From assembly GCF_006439015.1 (NCBI RefSeq), contig NZ_RCZG01000018.1, positions 1 to 64,000 on the forward strand: DNA of 64,000 nucleotides, written 5' to 3'. Shown here piece by piece: positions 16,335 through 24,358 of the stretch; position 1 is the stretch's first letter, and the number at the start of each line of letters is the position of its first letter. The notes below the pieces were generated by a model. The model was given only the letters and a program-made list of their open reading frames with translations, did no database searches and was not told where the DNA came from. The position numbers and the translations under genes were made by a program. The stretch comes from Mycolicibacterium hodleri (GTDB taxonomy: Bacteria; Actinomycetota; Actinomycetes; Mycobacteriales; Mycobacteriaceae).

Positions 16335-17561
16335 CTATGACGAGTAGTAGCGCCCCAACACGTGCTCACGGAGCTCGTCGAAGTCGTCCGCGACGATCGC
16401 GGACCGGATTTGGTCGACGAGGCGAATGACGAAGCGCTCGTTGTGGATTGTGCACAGCGTCGAGGACAGCATCTCCTTGGCCTTGAAGAGGTGGTGAATG
16501 TAGGCGCGCGTGTAGTTGGCGCAGGTGTAGCAATCGCATTCGGCATCGATGGGAGTGAAGTCACGTTTGTAGCGTGCACCGGTGATGTTGTAGCGGCCGT
16601 TCGCCGAGTACACCGCGGCGTTGCGGGCCACCCGTGACGGCGACACGCAGTCGAACGTGTCCGCACCCGCCTCGACGGCGGCGAACAGATCGTCGGGCTC
16701 GCTGATGCCGAGCAGGTGCCGTGGCTTGTCGTCGGGCAGTTCCTCGGTGCACCAGCCGACGATGGTGGCCAGATTCTGCTTCTCCAGCGCGCCGCCGATG
16801 CCGTAGCCGTCGAACCCGCGGCCGTCGGCGTCCACGATCTTGGTGAGCCCGCTCGACGCCTGGCGTCGCAGGTCCTCGTACTGCGCCCCCTGGACGACGC
16901 CGAACAGCGCCTGCGCCGGCTTGTCCGACCGTTCGACGCCGAGACGACGGTGCTCGGCGAGGCAGCGCACCGCCCAGTCGTGGGTGCGTCGAACCGAACT
17001 CTCCTGGTAACCGCGGGTATTCATCAGAGTCGTCAGCTCGTCGAACGCGAAGATGATGTCCGCGCCGAGCTGATGCTGAATCCCGATCGACACCTCGGGA
17101 GTGAAACGGTGGGTCGAGCCGTCGGTGTGCGACCGGAAGGTCACCCCGTCGTCATCGACGTGGGCCAGTCGTTGCTTGCCCTCGGCTATGACGTCATCGG
17201 CCTGGACGCGCCCCGCGTCCATCGACAACACCTTCTTGAAACCGACCCCCAGCGAGAGCACTTGAAAGCCGCCACTATCGGTGAACGTCGGCCCAGGCCA
17301 GTTCATGAATGCACCGAGGCCGCCGGCCTCGTCGACGACGTCGGGTCCCGGCTGCAGGTACAGGTGATAGGCATTGGCTAGAACTGCCTGCGCGCCAACG
17401 TCCTTCATGGACTCTGGCAGCACCGCCTTCACGGTTGCCGCCGTGCCGACCGCAATGAACGCCGGTGTACGGATGTCGCCGTGCGGGGTGTGGATGACGC
17501 CGGCCCGCCCGGCTCGCCCCGGCAAATGCGCCTCGACTTCGAAGAATGACGGGGTGCTCAC
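16335..17561 (-). CDS. tgt: tRNA-guanine(34) transglycosylase
   Basis: 408 residues, GTG start. The active-site Asp in FTDSGGFQVLSLG (Asp95) and the nucleophile Asp304 in DTFDCVSPSR are present, as is the zinc site C342-x-C344-x2-C347 ... H373 in CDCYTC and TIHN. The enzyme swaps guanine 34 for preQ1 or queuine in tRNAs for Asp, Asn, His and Tyr. The substrate-pocket segment reads GYGIGGALEKQNL, shorter than GG-LAVGEG in classical bacterial Tgt and unlike the eukaryotic GGLSGGES. This may mark a queuine-salvaging form, but that is inference. No preQ1 synthesis genes lie in the window. The start is only 19 nt from the divergent lipoprotein start. Confidence 0.92.
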   Translation of the reverse strand: MSTPSFFEVEAHLPGRAGRAGVIHTPHGDIRTPAFIAVGTAATVKAVLPESMKDVGAQAVLANAYHLYLQPGPDVVDEAGGLGAFMNWPGPTFTDSGGFQVLSLGVGFKKVLSMDAGRVQADDVIAEGKQRLAHVDDDGVTFRSHTDGSTHRFTPEVSIGIQHQLGADIIFAFDELTTLMNTRGYQESSVRRTHDWAVRCLAEHRRLGVERSDKPAQALFGVVQGAQYEDLRRQASSGLTKIVDADGRGFDGYGIGGALEKQNLATIVGWCTEELPDDKPRHLLGISEPDDLFAAVEAGADTFDCVSPSRVARNAAVYSANGRYNITGARYKRDFTPIDAECDCYTCANYTRAYIHHLFKAKEMLSSTLCTIHNERFVIRLVDQIRSAIVADDFDELREHVLGRYYSS

Positions 17562-17566
17562 CGCTG

Positions 17567-17572
17567 TAGATT
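17567..17572 (+). promoter_or_regulatory. -10 element for the 17581 lipoprotein (near-leaderless)
   Basis: TAGATT lies 8 nt before the ATG at 17581, predicting a leader of 0-2 nt. The opposite strand carries GAATCT in the matching position before the tgt GTG at 17561. The two divergent genes therefore appear to share a 19-bp gap with back-to-back leaderless promoters. Confidence 0.5.
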
Positions 17573-17580
17573 CTCACACG

Positions 17581-18000
17581 ATGCGCTCGCTGCTGATCGT
17601 CGCCGTCGCGATGGCCGCCTGGGTGGCGGGCTGTTCGGCACCGCCACCGGCCGAGACTCGCCCGGGCACGCTGCTTCTCGGCACCGCACACGTCACTGTC
17701 AACGACACCGACACGGGTATCACCGACCAGGTCACCTGCACCGTGGTTGGACCGGTGACCACGATCGTCACCGGCAACGGCCAATCGGGCATGACCGCCC
17801 TGGTCTCCACCACCGCGCAATCGGTGAGAATCCGAAATCTCGGCGGCTTCACGGGTGACTACACCGCCGGATTCGGGCGCGCGCCCACAGTCACCAGGAC
17901 GGGCCGCAGCTACACCATCTCGGGCACGGCCGATGGTTTCTTCACCTCGCAACCGGCGATCCGGACCAGCGGAACGTTCATCATCGACGTGGCCTGCTGA
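17581..18000 (+). CDS. LpqH-like (19 kDa antigen family) lipoprotein
   Basis: 139 residues. A short lipoprotein signal ends in the lipobox VAGC at about residue 18. The mature part is Thr/Val-rich beta sheet with one cysteine in QVTCTVVG and one at the very C-terminus (IIDVAC), the disulphide layout of the mycobacterial 19 kDa lipoprotein family. RTGRSYTISGTADGF matches the conserved GKSYKITGNAVG block of LpqH. It should sit on the outer face of the plasma membrane or in the cell envelope. It lacks the Ser-rich linker of the next gene, from which it is separated by 191 nt. Confidence 0.8.
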   Translation: MRSLLIVAVAMAAWVAGCSAPPPAETRPGTLLLGTAHVTVNDTDTGITDQVTCTVVGPVTTIVTGNGQSGMTALVSTTAQSVRIRNLGGFTGDYTAGFGRAPTVTRTGRSYTISGTADGFFTSQPAIRTSGTFIIDVAC

Positions 18001-18191
18001 GGGTTGCGATCAGAAGAGCTCGGGTCGTAAATCGTTCAGTAGCTGAAAGATGCCGGTCGATGCCACCCAATTGCCATCAGATCCGTAGAAGTTTTTTCGC
18101 GCAATCCCAGGTCGGCTGACAAAAGGCGCACCATACTGCCTTGGACGATCCATTGATCTTGACGGATCGCAGAGACCAAAGGAGAACACTG

Positions 18192-18689
18192 GTGAAGCAG
18201 AGTTTGCTGGTTGCCGTAGGTAGCGCCGCGATCGTCGTCGCCGGGCTGGCGGGCTGTTCGTCGGGAGACAAGTCTTCGTCGGGATCGAGTCAGTCTTCCA
18301 GTTCGAGCGAGTCGTCGAGCAGCAGCAGCGCGGCGTCGTCGAGCGCCGAGGCGAGCGCAGGCACCAAGGTCACCATCGACGGCCAATCCAAGGACGTCGG
18401 CGGCTCCATCGTGTGCAGCACCATGGGCGGAAACGTGAATGTGGCGATCGGCGAGGCGATGACCGGTATCGCCGCGGTCATCAGCGACGGCGACTCGCCC
18501 ACCGTGACCTCGGTCGCACTCGGCAACGTCAACGGCATCACGCTGGCGGTCGGCGGCGGCCAGGGTGACGCCACGGCCACCAAGGACGGCAAGTCCTACA
18601 AGATCACCGGCAATGCAGTCGGCATCGACATGGCCAACCCGATGCAGCCGACCAAGAAGCCGTTCGAACTGGACTTCACCTGCCCGTAG
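18192..18689 (+). CDS. lpqH: 19 kDa lipoprotein antigen
   Basis: 165 residues from the GTG at 18192; AAGGAGA lies 8 nt upstream and decides this start. The signal peptide ends in the lipobox LAGC near residue 22. A Ser-rich linker follows (about residues 25-55), then the LpqH domain with TIDGQSKDV, SIVCSTMGGNVNVAIG, GKSYKITGNAVGIDM and the final LDFTCP. The two cysteines match the family disulphide. Members are abundant, glycosylated TLR2-active lipoproteins; the Ser linker is the likely O-mannosylation region. In M. tuberculosis lpqH follows the Rv3762c sulfatase gene. Here that sulfatase lies 37 kb away, so the order is changed or this is a different paralogue. Confidence 0.85.
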   Translation: MKQSLLVAVGSAAIVVAGLAGCSSGDKSSSGSSQSSSSSESSSSSSAASSSAEASAGTKVTIDGQSKDVGGSIVCSTMGGNVNVAIGEAMTGIAAVISDGDSPTVTSVALGNVNGITLAVGGGQGDATATKDGKSYKITGNAVGIDMANPMQPTKKPFELDFTCP

Positions 18690-18783
18690 CTCGGGCAGCA
18701 GTCACAGAGGTACTCAGCCGACTCCGGCGTTCCGAGGGGTGCGTCGGAGTCCGCGAGGACCGGTCTCGGCTCACGAAGCCGCC

Positions 18784-18789
18784 TAGAGT
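18784..18789 (+). promoter_or_regulatory. Leaderless -10 element for the GNAT gene
   Basis: TAGAGT (TAnnnT) ends 6 nt before the ATG at 18796 and there is no Shine-Dalgarno sequence, so the transcript would start at the start codon. Confidence 0.6.
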
Positions 18790-18795
18790 CGCCAG

Positions 18796-19248
18796 ATGAG
18801 CGAGCCGCGGCTGAGGAGGGCGACTGACGACGACGTCGACGGGATCGAACGACTGGTGGTGGCGGCGTTCGATAGGTACGTCGAACGGATCGGCAAGCCG
18901 CCTGCGCCGATGACCGCCGACTACGACGAACTGCTCCATACCTCGAGGGTCTGGGTCATCGACCACGGGCGTGAGATCGTCGGTGTCCTCGTCACACAGG
19001 ACCACTCGGACCATCTACTGCTCGACGTCGTCGCCGTAGCACCCACGGCGCAAGGCGGCGGGCACGGACGAGCCCTGCTCGAGCGTGCCGACCTGGATGC
19101 CAGAGAGTTGGGTCTGCCGGAGATTCGGCTGTGCACCAACGCGGCGATGACGGAGAATCTCGAGTACTACCCGCGGCGAGGCTTCCACGAGACGGGACGC
19201 GGCGTCCAGGACGGGTATCACCGGGTGTTCTTCGCCAAGGCGCCATAG
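18796..19248 (+). CDS. GNAT family N-acetyltransferase
   Basis: 150 residues. The acetyl-CoA pyrophosphate loop is VAVAPTAQGGGHGRALL (the R/Q-x2-G-x-G/A equivalent, about residues 77-94). It is followed by IRLCTNAAMTENLEYYPRRGFHETGR, the usual beta5 and NxxxxxxYxxxGF block. It is a single-domain cytoplasmic enzyme. The acceptor (amine, protein or antibiotic) cannot be told. It stands alone between lpqH and the enoyl-CoA isomerase gene. Confidence 0.87.
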   Translation: MSEPRLRRATDDDVDGIERLVVAAFDRYVERIGKPPAPMTADYDELLHTSRVWVIDHGREIVGVLVTQDHSDHLLLDVVAVAPTAQGGGHGRALLERADLDARELGLPEIRLCTNAAMTENLEYYPRRGFHETGRGVQDGYHRVFFAKAP

Positions 19249-19422
19249 CGCCATATCGCCGTGCCTGCGGGGTGAACCGTTCTGCCGCAACGAGGCTGAG
19301 TTACGTTTGGCAACTGGCAGCGTCAGAAACGCATGGGCACGGAACCACCCCGAGACTGCGGTCCACGCCATTGCACACCGACGGCCCACCTCCCCCGTCC
19401 ACAACTCCCCAGGAGTGAACGA

Positions 19423-20082
19423 ATGTCCATCACCGTCACTTACACCGACCAGATCGCCGTGCTGGACCTGGGCAATGACGAGAACCGTTTCTCGCTCGGC
19501 TTCCTCGACGACATCAACGGCCACCTCGACGACATCGAGGCCTCCGGTGCCGGCGGGCTCGTCACCACGGGCACCGGAAAGTTCTACTCCAACGGCCTGG
19601 ACCTCGACTGGTTGCTGGCGCATGGCGATCAGATGAAGTTCTACGTCGGTCGCGTCCACGCCCTCTTCGCCCGCGTGTTGACACTGCCGATGCCTACCGC
19701 GTCGGGCCTCAACGGGCACGCGTTCGGTGCGGGAGCCATGCTGGCGATGTCGCACGACTATCGCGTCATGCGCGACGACCGGGGCTTCTTCTGCTTCCCC
19801 GAGGTCGACATCCGCATCCCGTTCACATCGGGCATGGCCGCGCTGATCCAGGCCAAGCTCACCCCGGCGGCAGCGGTTGCTTCGATGACGACCGGTCGCC
19901 GCTTCGGCGGAGCCGACGCACTCCGGTTCGGCATCGTCGACGCCATTGCGTCCGAGGACGCCGTCACCGACGCGGCGGTCGCAATGCTGGCACCACTCGG
20001 GGGTAAGGACGCAGGCACCCTGGGCGCCATCAAGAACACCATGTACGGCCCCGCCCTGGCAGCCCTCGCGGACCAGGGGTAG
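19423..20082 (+). CDS. Enoyl-CoA hydratase/isomerase family protein
   Basis: 219 residues from the ATG at 19423; AGGAG 7 nt upstream selects it over longer in-frame starts. Crotonase-fold landmarks are TTGTGKFYSNGLDLDWL (first oxyanion-hole strand) and GLNGHAFGAGAMLAMSHDYRVM (second). FPEVDIRIPF carries a single acidic residue typical of delta3-delta2-enoyl-CoA isomerases rather than two-Glu hydratases. Short length also fits the isomerase type. The next gene starts 5 nt downstream, so it shares an operon with a nitronate monooxygenase family enzyme. Confidence 0.85.
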   Translation: MSITVTYTDQIAVLDLGNDENRFSLGFLDDINGHLDDIEASGAGGLVTTGTGKFYSNGLDLDWLLAHGDQMKFYVGRVHALFARVLTLPMPTASGLNGHAFGAGAMLAMSHDYRVMRDDRGFFCFPEVDIRIPFTSGMAALIQAKLTPAAAVASMTTGRRFGGADALRFGIVDAIASEDAVTDAAVAMLAPLGGKDAGTLGAIKNTMYGPALAALADQG

Positions 20083-20087
20083 TCGCA

Positions 20088-21002
20088 ATGGCGAATCGAG
20101 TGCAGGCGCTACTCGGCGTGCGCTATCCCGTCGTGCAGGCACCGATGACCTACATTGCGCGCGCCGAACTCGCGGCCGCCGTCTCCGAGGGTGGTGGCCT
20201 CGGCGTGATCGAAACACTGACCGAGGAGGGTCGCACGGACCTGCACCGGGTCCGCGAACTGACAGACCGACCGGTCGGCGCGAACCTGATGATTCAAGGC
20301 TGGAAGCGGGACCCGTCGATCGTGGATGCGTTGGCCGCCGCCGACGTGCGTCACGTCTTCACCTCCGCCGGTGATCCGGCGCTGTTCACCGAACTGCTTC
20401 ACGATGCGGGAATGACCGTCATCCACGTCGTCGGGTCACTCAAGGGAGCACAGAAGGCCGACGCAGGCGTCGACGCCCTCGTCGTCGAGGGCGTGGAGGG
20501 CGGCGGGTTCAAGTCAGCGCTGAGCGCCTCGACGATGGTGTTGTTGCCGTTGGTCTCCGAGGCCGTCGACCTTCCGATCCTCGCCGCGGGCGGGATCTGC
20601 GACGCGCGGTCGGCAGCGGCGGCACTGGTGTTGGGTGCCGAGGGCATCCAGATGGGTACACGCATGCTCGCCAGCCAGGAAGCCCGCGTGCACGCGAACT
20701 TCAAGGACGCCATCGTGGCCGCATCCGACGACGGCACGGTGATGCTGAACCTTCCTGGCAACCCCACGATGCGCGTGCTCCGCACCGGGTTGGCGGTGAA
20801 ACTGGCCACCGAGGATCCCACCGCACCGGTACTGAAGGGAATCGAGAAGCTCTACTTCGACGGCGACATGGACGCCAGCGTCGCCAATACCGGTCAGGTG
20901 TCTGCCCGGATCACCGAACTGCTGCCGGTGGCAGAGATCCTGCGGCGCACCTGGTCTGAGATCGAAATGGCTTTGGACGCAGGCAGATCCCGGGTGATCT
21001 GA
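20088..21002 (+). CDS. Nitronate monooxygenase / 2-nitropropane dioxygenase family protein
   Basis: 304 residues with an FMN-binding TIM barrel: VQAPMTYIARAELAAAVSEGGGLGVI at the N-terminus, VEGVEGGGFKSAL (the GxxGGH-equivalent loop, here with Phe), LPILAAGGICDARSAAAALVLGAEGIQMGTR (phosphate-binding strands). Members oxidise nitronates or act as enoyl-reductase-like flavoproteins. Because the loop His of true class I NMOs is replaced (GGGFK), nitronate activity is uncertain. Coupled to the upstream enoyl-CoA isomerase by 5-nt spacing, which suggests a lipid or CoA-ester role. Confidence 0.82.
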   Translation: MANRVQALLGVRYPVVQAPMTYIARAELAAAVSEGGGLGVIETLTEEGRTDLHRVRELTDRPVGANLMIQGWKRDPSIVDALAAADVRHVFTSAGDPALFTELLHDAGMTVIHVVGSLKGAQKADAGVDALVVEGVEGGGFKSALSASTMVLLPLVSEAVDLPILAAGGICDARSAAAALVLGAEGIQMGTRMLASQEARVHANFKDAIVAASDDGTVMLNLPGNPTMRVLRTGLAVKLATEDPTAPVLKGIEKLYFDGDMDASVANTGQVSARITELLPVAEILRRTWSEIEMALDAGRSRVI

Positions 21003-21008
21003 GGCACG

Positions 21009-21299
21009 TCAACTCGCCGGGTAGTCGCGGCGAAGCAGGTCGTAGAACGCGAAGGCAGGCACGCCGAGTACGGCCGATAGCTCAGCGGCATATCCACGGG
21101 CGATGGTAAGGCCGTCGACCTTCTCGTCGAACGTGCCGGTGAGGTCGACCGCCATCCGGCATCCGAACGTGTCGGTGACGGCCTCGCCGTAGACCTTGGC
21201 CTCGACGACACCGCTGGGCAGGGGCAACGCATCGACGGCCGCCCGGACGTCGTCAGCCCGGGCTCCCATATCGACGTAGACCGACACGAACGCATCCAT
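21009..21299 (-). CDS. Small conserved hypothetical protein
   Basis: 96 residues, MDAFVSVYVDMGARADDVRA at the start, alternating hydrophobic strands and helices that suggest a single alpha/beta domain of dimeric ferredoxin-like size, but I recognise no family. Codon use is typical of the window, supporting a real gene. It converges on the nitronate monooxygenase gene with 6 nt between the stops. No signal peptide or membrane segment. Confidence 0.6.
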   Translation of the reverse strand: MDAFVSVYVDMGARADDVRAAVDALPLPSGVVEAKVYGEAVTDTFGCRMAVDLTGTFDEKVDGLTIARGYAAELSAVLGVPAFAFYDLLRRDYPAS

Positions 21300-21382
21300 T
21301 TACTCAATCATTCCGGGCCCCAAGGCGACCCGCCAACTGCTCAACCTCTTGGTTTCCTGGTGTTCACCTGTCGGTCACGAGT

Positions 21383-22117
21383 TCACAGCCTCGTCGGTCG
21401 ACCGAAACTCGTCTGCACGCCGGGCGAGTACAGCGCGCGAAGCCGCTCGCCCATCGGCGTCACACCACTGGCCGCCACCAGCTGGTCGTTCAACTCCAGG
21501 ACGTTCGCCTCGTGAAAGGGGAACGGCGCGTGCTGATTTGGCACCCACCAGGTCCGTCCGACCTTGCGCGTGTGCGCCCCCCATCGGGCCGTAAGCCAGA
21601 CTTCCAGGGGCGTGGGATCAACCCTGGCGCCCACCTCAATGGCGACCCGGCTCCTCAGGCCGCGCTGCGGCAGCCGACGGACGTTGTCATACGTGATTCG
21701 TTGTCCGTCCCGAAATAGCCGCATGCTCGCCCAGGTGTACGGCGTCCCCAGGACGGTGCGGGTGACGGGCACGACGGCCAACCTCGCCGTCTCCAACGAG
21801 CGAAAGAGCACGCCGTGACGGCCCTCGTCATCCGTCGAGTAGAGCCGGACGTTGGTCTCGAGGAAGTGCCCGAAGTACGGGATCGGGCGCCGCACGCCCA
21901 GCGCCAACTCACTCATGACGAAGGGGACCAGACCGACGTAGGTCAGCCCGTCGCCGAACACATCGGGCCGGGTTCCGCCCGGGAACAGGTGCTCGATGGC
22001 GTGCGGGTCCACCGGCCAGTGCACGAACGTCAGGTCACTCCAGTGCTGCTGCGTGAAGACGGGCCGCGGCAGCTGCGGCGCGGTGACGGGAAAGCCGTCT
22101 GGCAACGAACCGGGCAC
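21383..22117 (-). CDS. YqjF-like DUF2071 family protein
   Basis: 244 residues. Conserved landmarks of the family are visible: QHWSDLTFVHWPVDPHAIEHLFPGG, TYVGLVPFVMSEL, FLETNVRLYSTDDEGRHGVLFRSLE, and LTARWGAHTRKVGRTWWVPNQHAPFPF. The fold is acetoacetate-decarboxylase-like, but the catalytic lysine of true decarboxylases is not evident and no biochemical role is established for the family. Cytoplasmic. The DUF3072 gene upstream stops 13 nt before this start, so the two are likely cotranscribed. Confidence 0.8.
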   Translation of the reverse strand: MPGSLPDGFPVTAPQLPRPVFTQQHWSDLTFVHWPVDPHAIEHLFPGGTRPDVFGDGLTYVGLVPFVMSELALGVRRPIPYFGHFLETNVRLYSTDDEGRHGVLFRSLETARLAVVPVTRTVLGTPYTWASMRLFRDGQRITYDNVRRLPQRGLRSRVAIEVGARVDPTPLEVWLTARWGAHTRKVGRTWWVPNQHAPFPFHEANVLELNDQLVAASGVTPMGERLRALYSPGVQTSFGRPTRL

Positions 22118-22129
22118 GTCGCCATGGTG

Positions 22130-22351
22130 TCACGCGCCGCGACCGGTTTGCTGCTGCAGTTCGTCAATCAGGTCCGATGCCGCCGCCTTCGTCAAGTTGT
22201 CGGGTAGATCGCGATCGGCCTCCTGCGCCAGCGTGTGCAGATAGCTGCGCTGCGGTCCGGTCATCGGCTCGTCACCGGTGACCCACTCCGACGTATCCTT
22301 TTCTGCTGTCTCGTGTGGCGCTTGTTGCGCATCATTGCTCACTGACATCAC
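22130..22351 (-). CDS. DUF3072 domain protein
   Basis: 73 residues. The core GDEPMTGPQRSYLHTLAQEAD...LTKAAASDLIDELQQQTGR is the DUF3072 pattern, a helical module that resembles a SAP-like or helix-hairpin element. Function is unknown. An acidic N-terminal tail of about 25 residues precedes it. It lies between a YqjF-like gene and a PAS-ANTAR regulator on the same strand, with 57 nt to the latter. Confidence 0.78.
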   Translation of the reverse strand: MMSVSNDAQQAPHETAEKDTSEWVTGDEPMTGPQRSYLHTLAQEADRDLPDNLTKAAASDLIDELQQQTGRGA

Positions 22352-22408
22352 CTCCGCTATCGGAGTATCCGTCGTACGTACGTTCGAAACCTGGGCGCCG
22401 CCAGGAAT

Positions 22409-23110
22409 TCAGTCCGACCCCGTCCCTCGCTCCGCGTCGTCCTTGATTCGCTCGTGAGCCGTCAGAAGAAGCCGGTCGTAGCTCGATCGGGGCGGCAGCA
22501 CGTCGGAGTAGGTCAATGTCAAAAAGTCAGCGACGATCTGCTGGCCGATGGCACGGAGCTTGACGTTGCTGGCCTGCGACCGCCACTTGAGCAGGTCGAA
22601 CGCCGCCTCCGCATCGATGTGGTAGACGAGCATCAGCATGCCCTTGGCCTGGTCGATTCCTCCGCGATTCTCCGTGATCTCGGTGACCGCCTCAGTCACC
22701 GCCTCTTGGTGGACCCGATGTTCGGACGGCGTCACGTCGACGTAGTAGCCCTCGGTCCCCATCACCTCCCCGTCGTCGTCAAGCACACTGTCCCCGACCA
22801 CGATCACTTCGCGCACCTCGCCCCGGACGTCGATGATCCGATGCCGCGCACTGAACGGACTCGCAGTGCGCACGAGCTCCTCGAGAGTCGCCGCTAGGTG
22901 GCCGCAATCATCGGGATGCTCGTGAGACAGCACCAACTCGGTCGAGGGCACCACCTCACCTGTTCCGTACCCGTGCATCTGCTCCACCTCCGGCGACCAT
23001 TCCCAGTGCTGGTCGGCGAGTAGGAAGCGAAAGAAACCGGTCCGATGCGACGCGGGACGGTCCTGGGCGTCCGACCGGTGGGCGCCTGGGGACTCGTCGG
23101 CGTGCAGCAT
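22409..23110 (-). CDS. PAS-ANTAR RNA-binding antiterminator regulator
   Basis: 233 residues. Residues about 20-135 form a PAS domain (WEWSPEVEQMHGYGTGEV, LSHEHPDDCGHLAATLEEL, FSARHRIIDVRGEVREVIVVGDSV). Residues about 140-205 form an ANTAR domain: AVTEITENRGGIDQAKGMLMLVYHIDAEAAFDLLKWRSQASNVKLRAIGQQIV, with the conserved IDQAKGMLM core and three-helix bundle. ANTAR proteins bind paired hairpins in leader RNA to prevent termination. PAS-ANTAR proteins are common in mycobacteria and many lack a defined signal. Divergent from a MerR-type regulator with a 132-nt gap. Confidence 0.9.
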   Translation of the reverse strand: MLHADESPGAHRSDAQDRPASHRTGFFRFLLADQHWEWSPEVEQMHGYGTGEVVPSTELVLSHEHPDDCGHLAATLEELVRTASPFSARHRIIDVRGEVREVIVVGDSVLDDDGEVMGTEGYYVDVTPSEHRVHQEAVTEAVTEITENRGGIDQAKGMLMLVYHIDAEAAFDLLKWRSQASNVKLRAIGQQIVADFLTLTYSDVLPPRSSYDRLLLTAHERIKDDAERGTGSD

Positions 23111-23242
23111 CTCAGCGCTGCTCGACTGTGGACGCGGGGGCTACCGCACCGCGGCACGGAAGGACGACAAACAGCGGTGGCAACATCACCTCCGGGGTCT
23201 GGGGAAGTAAATTTGTGTCCATTGGAACAGACTATCTATATC

Positions 23243-23617
23243 ATGGGAGCGCTTCACCGCAAGGTAACGAGCACACGAAACGAGGCCGAGTTGATCGAAG
23301 AAAGCCCGCGGTCCGAGCGCGGGGTCTACGGCATCTCCGTTGCCTCCGAGCTCAGCGGAATCGGCCAGCAGACACTCCGCCTATATGAGCAGCGCGGTCT
23401 GCTCACCCCGTCCCGCACCCAGGGCGGCACCCGACGTTACAGCGAGGCGGATCTCCTACGGCTTCGGCAGATCACCGCATTGATCGGGGCCGGCGTCAAC
23501 TTGGCGGGCGTCGCTCGCATCCTCGTTCTGGAGAGTCAGAACACTGAACTGCAGGCGGACAACGCCCGGCTGCAGGGTGATTCCAACTCCGAGATGGCGG
23601 ACTCGTCCCCCGACTGA
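23243..23617 (+). CDS. MerR/HspR-like transcriptional regulator
   Basis: 124 residues from the ATG at 23243. The DNA-binding region is YGISVASELSGIGQQTLRLYEQRGLLTPSRTQGGTRRYSEADLLRLRQITALIGAGVNLAGVARIL (about residues 27-92), very close in pattern to HspR, including the NLAG segment. A short coiled coil (LESQNTELQADNARLQ) and an acidic tail follow; no ligand-binding domain is present. AT-rich TATCTATAT just before the ATG may be the -10 of a leaderless transcript, and no strong ribosome site is seen. No HAIR-type box (CTTGAGT-N7-ACTCAAG) was found nearby, so it may not be HspR itself. Likely a stress regulator. Confidence 0.83.
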   Translation: MGALHRKVTSTRNEAELIEESPRSERGVYGISVASELSGIGQQTLRLYEQRGLLTPSRTQGGTRRYSEADLLRLRQITALIGAGVNLAGVARILVLESQNTELQADNARLQGDSNSEMADSSPD

Positions 23618-23677
23618 CGTCACGCCGGATCGACGCCTTTCCGTTTCGGGCCTCGTCGGCGCGGGCAACTGCCAGAG

Positions 23678-24358
23678 GTGACGATCACCGCACCCCCTTT
23701 GAGCAACGTCGCCGTGCTCACGCCCGGCGTCTACCACCCGCAGGACGATTCACGACTGCTGATCGACGCAGTGGAGCAGCACGTCGTTCTCGAAGGGCGA
23801 ACCGTGCTCGACCTCTGTACGGGCACCGGAGTGGTCGCAATCGCGGCAGCCCGCCTCGGCGCAGCCAGCGTCACCGCGTGGGACATCTGCCCGCAGGCCG
23901 TGCATTGCAGTCGGACCAACGCTGCGGCAGCAGGTGTGACGGTCGAGGTCGTCCTCGGCTCGTGGGCAGTCGCCGTGGGACGTGGCCGTTTCGACGTCGT
24001 CCTGGCCAATCCACCGTACGTACCGGTCAGCCCCGGGCTACCGCCGGTTGACGGCCCCGCCCAAGCATGGGATGCCGGTCACGACGGCCGCCTCGTCATC
24101 GATCCCCTGTGCGCAGCGGCGCCGCAGCTATTGACCGACGGCGGCACCCTGTTCCTCGTCCAGTCGGAGTTCACCGGCGTCGACCAATCACTGGCAGCCC
24201 TTACCGCAGCGGGACTTCGCGCCAGTGTGGTTGCCCGTCAACGCATTCCGTTCGGTCCCGTGCTGACGTCACGATCGGAGTGGCTGGAGCGCACGGGCCG
24301 GACCACGATCGGGTGCCGCGAGGAAGAGTTGACGGTGATCCGTGCCGACAAGCGATGA
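23678..24358 (+). CDS. HemK2/PrmC-like N-methyltransferase (NPPY motif)
   Basis: 226 residues, GTG start. SAM motif I is VLDLCTGTGVVAIAAARLGA (about residues 46-65), the acidic loop is TAWDI, and motif IV is DVVLANPPYVPVSPG (about 108-122). NPPY marks amino-methyltransferases acting on planar amide or adenine nitrogen. The N-terminal VYHPQDDSRLLIDA fits the HemK2/Mtq2 group, which methylates a release-factor glutamine in eukaryotes and archaea. A normal PrmC would be elsewhere, so this is probably a paralogue with another target. It overlaps the CDGSH gene by 17 nt, so the two are translationally coupled. Confidence 0.83.
   Translation: MTITAPPLSNVAVLTPGVYHPQDDSRLLIDAVEQHVVLEGRTVLDLCTGTGVVAIAAARLGAASVTAWDICPQAVHCSRTNAAAAGVTVEVVLGSWAVAVGRGRFDVVLANPPYVPVSPGLPPVDGPAQAWDAGHDGRLVIDPLCAAAPQLLTDGGTLFLVQSEFTGVDQSLAALTAAGLRASVVARQRIPFGPVLTSRSEWLERTGRTTIGCREEELTVIRADKR

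Noticed and set aside
23111..23242. HAIR element for an HspR regulator
   Set aside because: No CTTGAGT-N7-ACTCAAG-like sequence is present in the gap.
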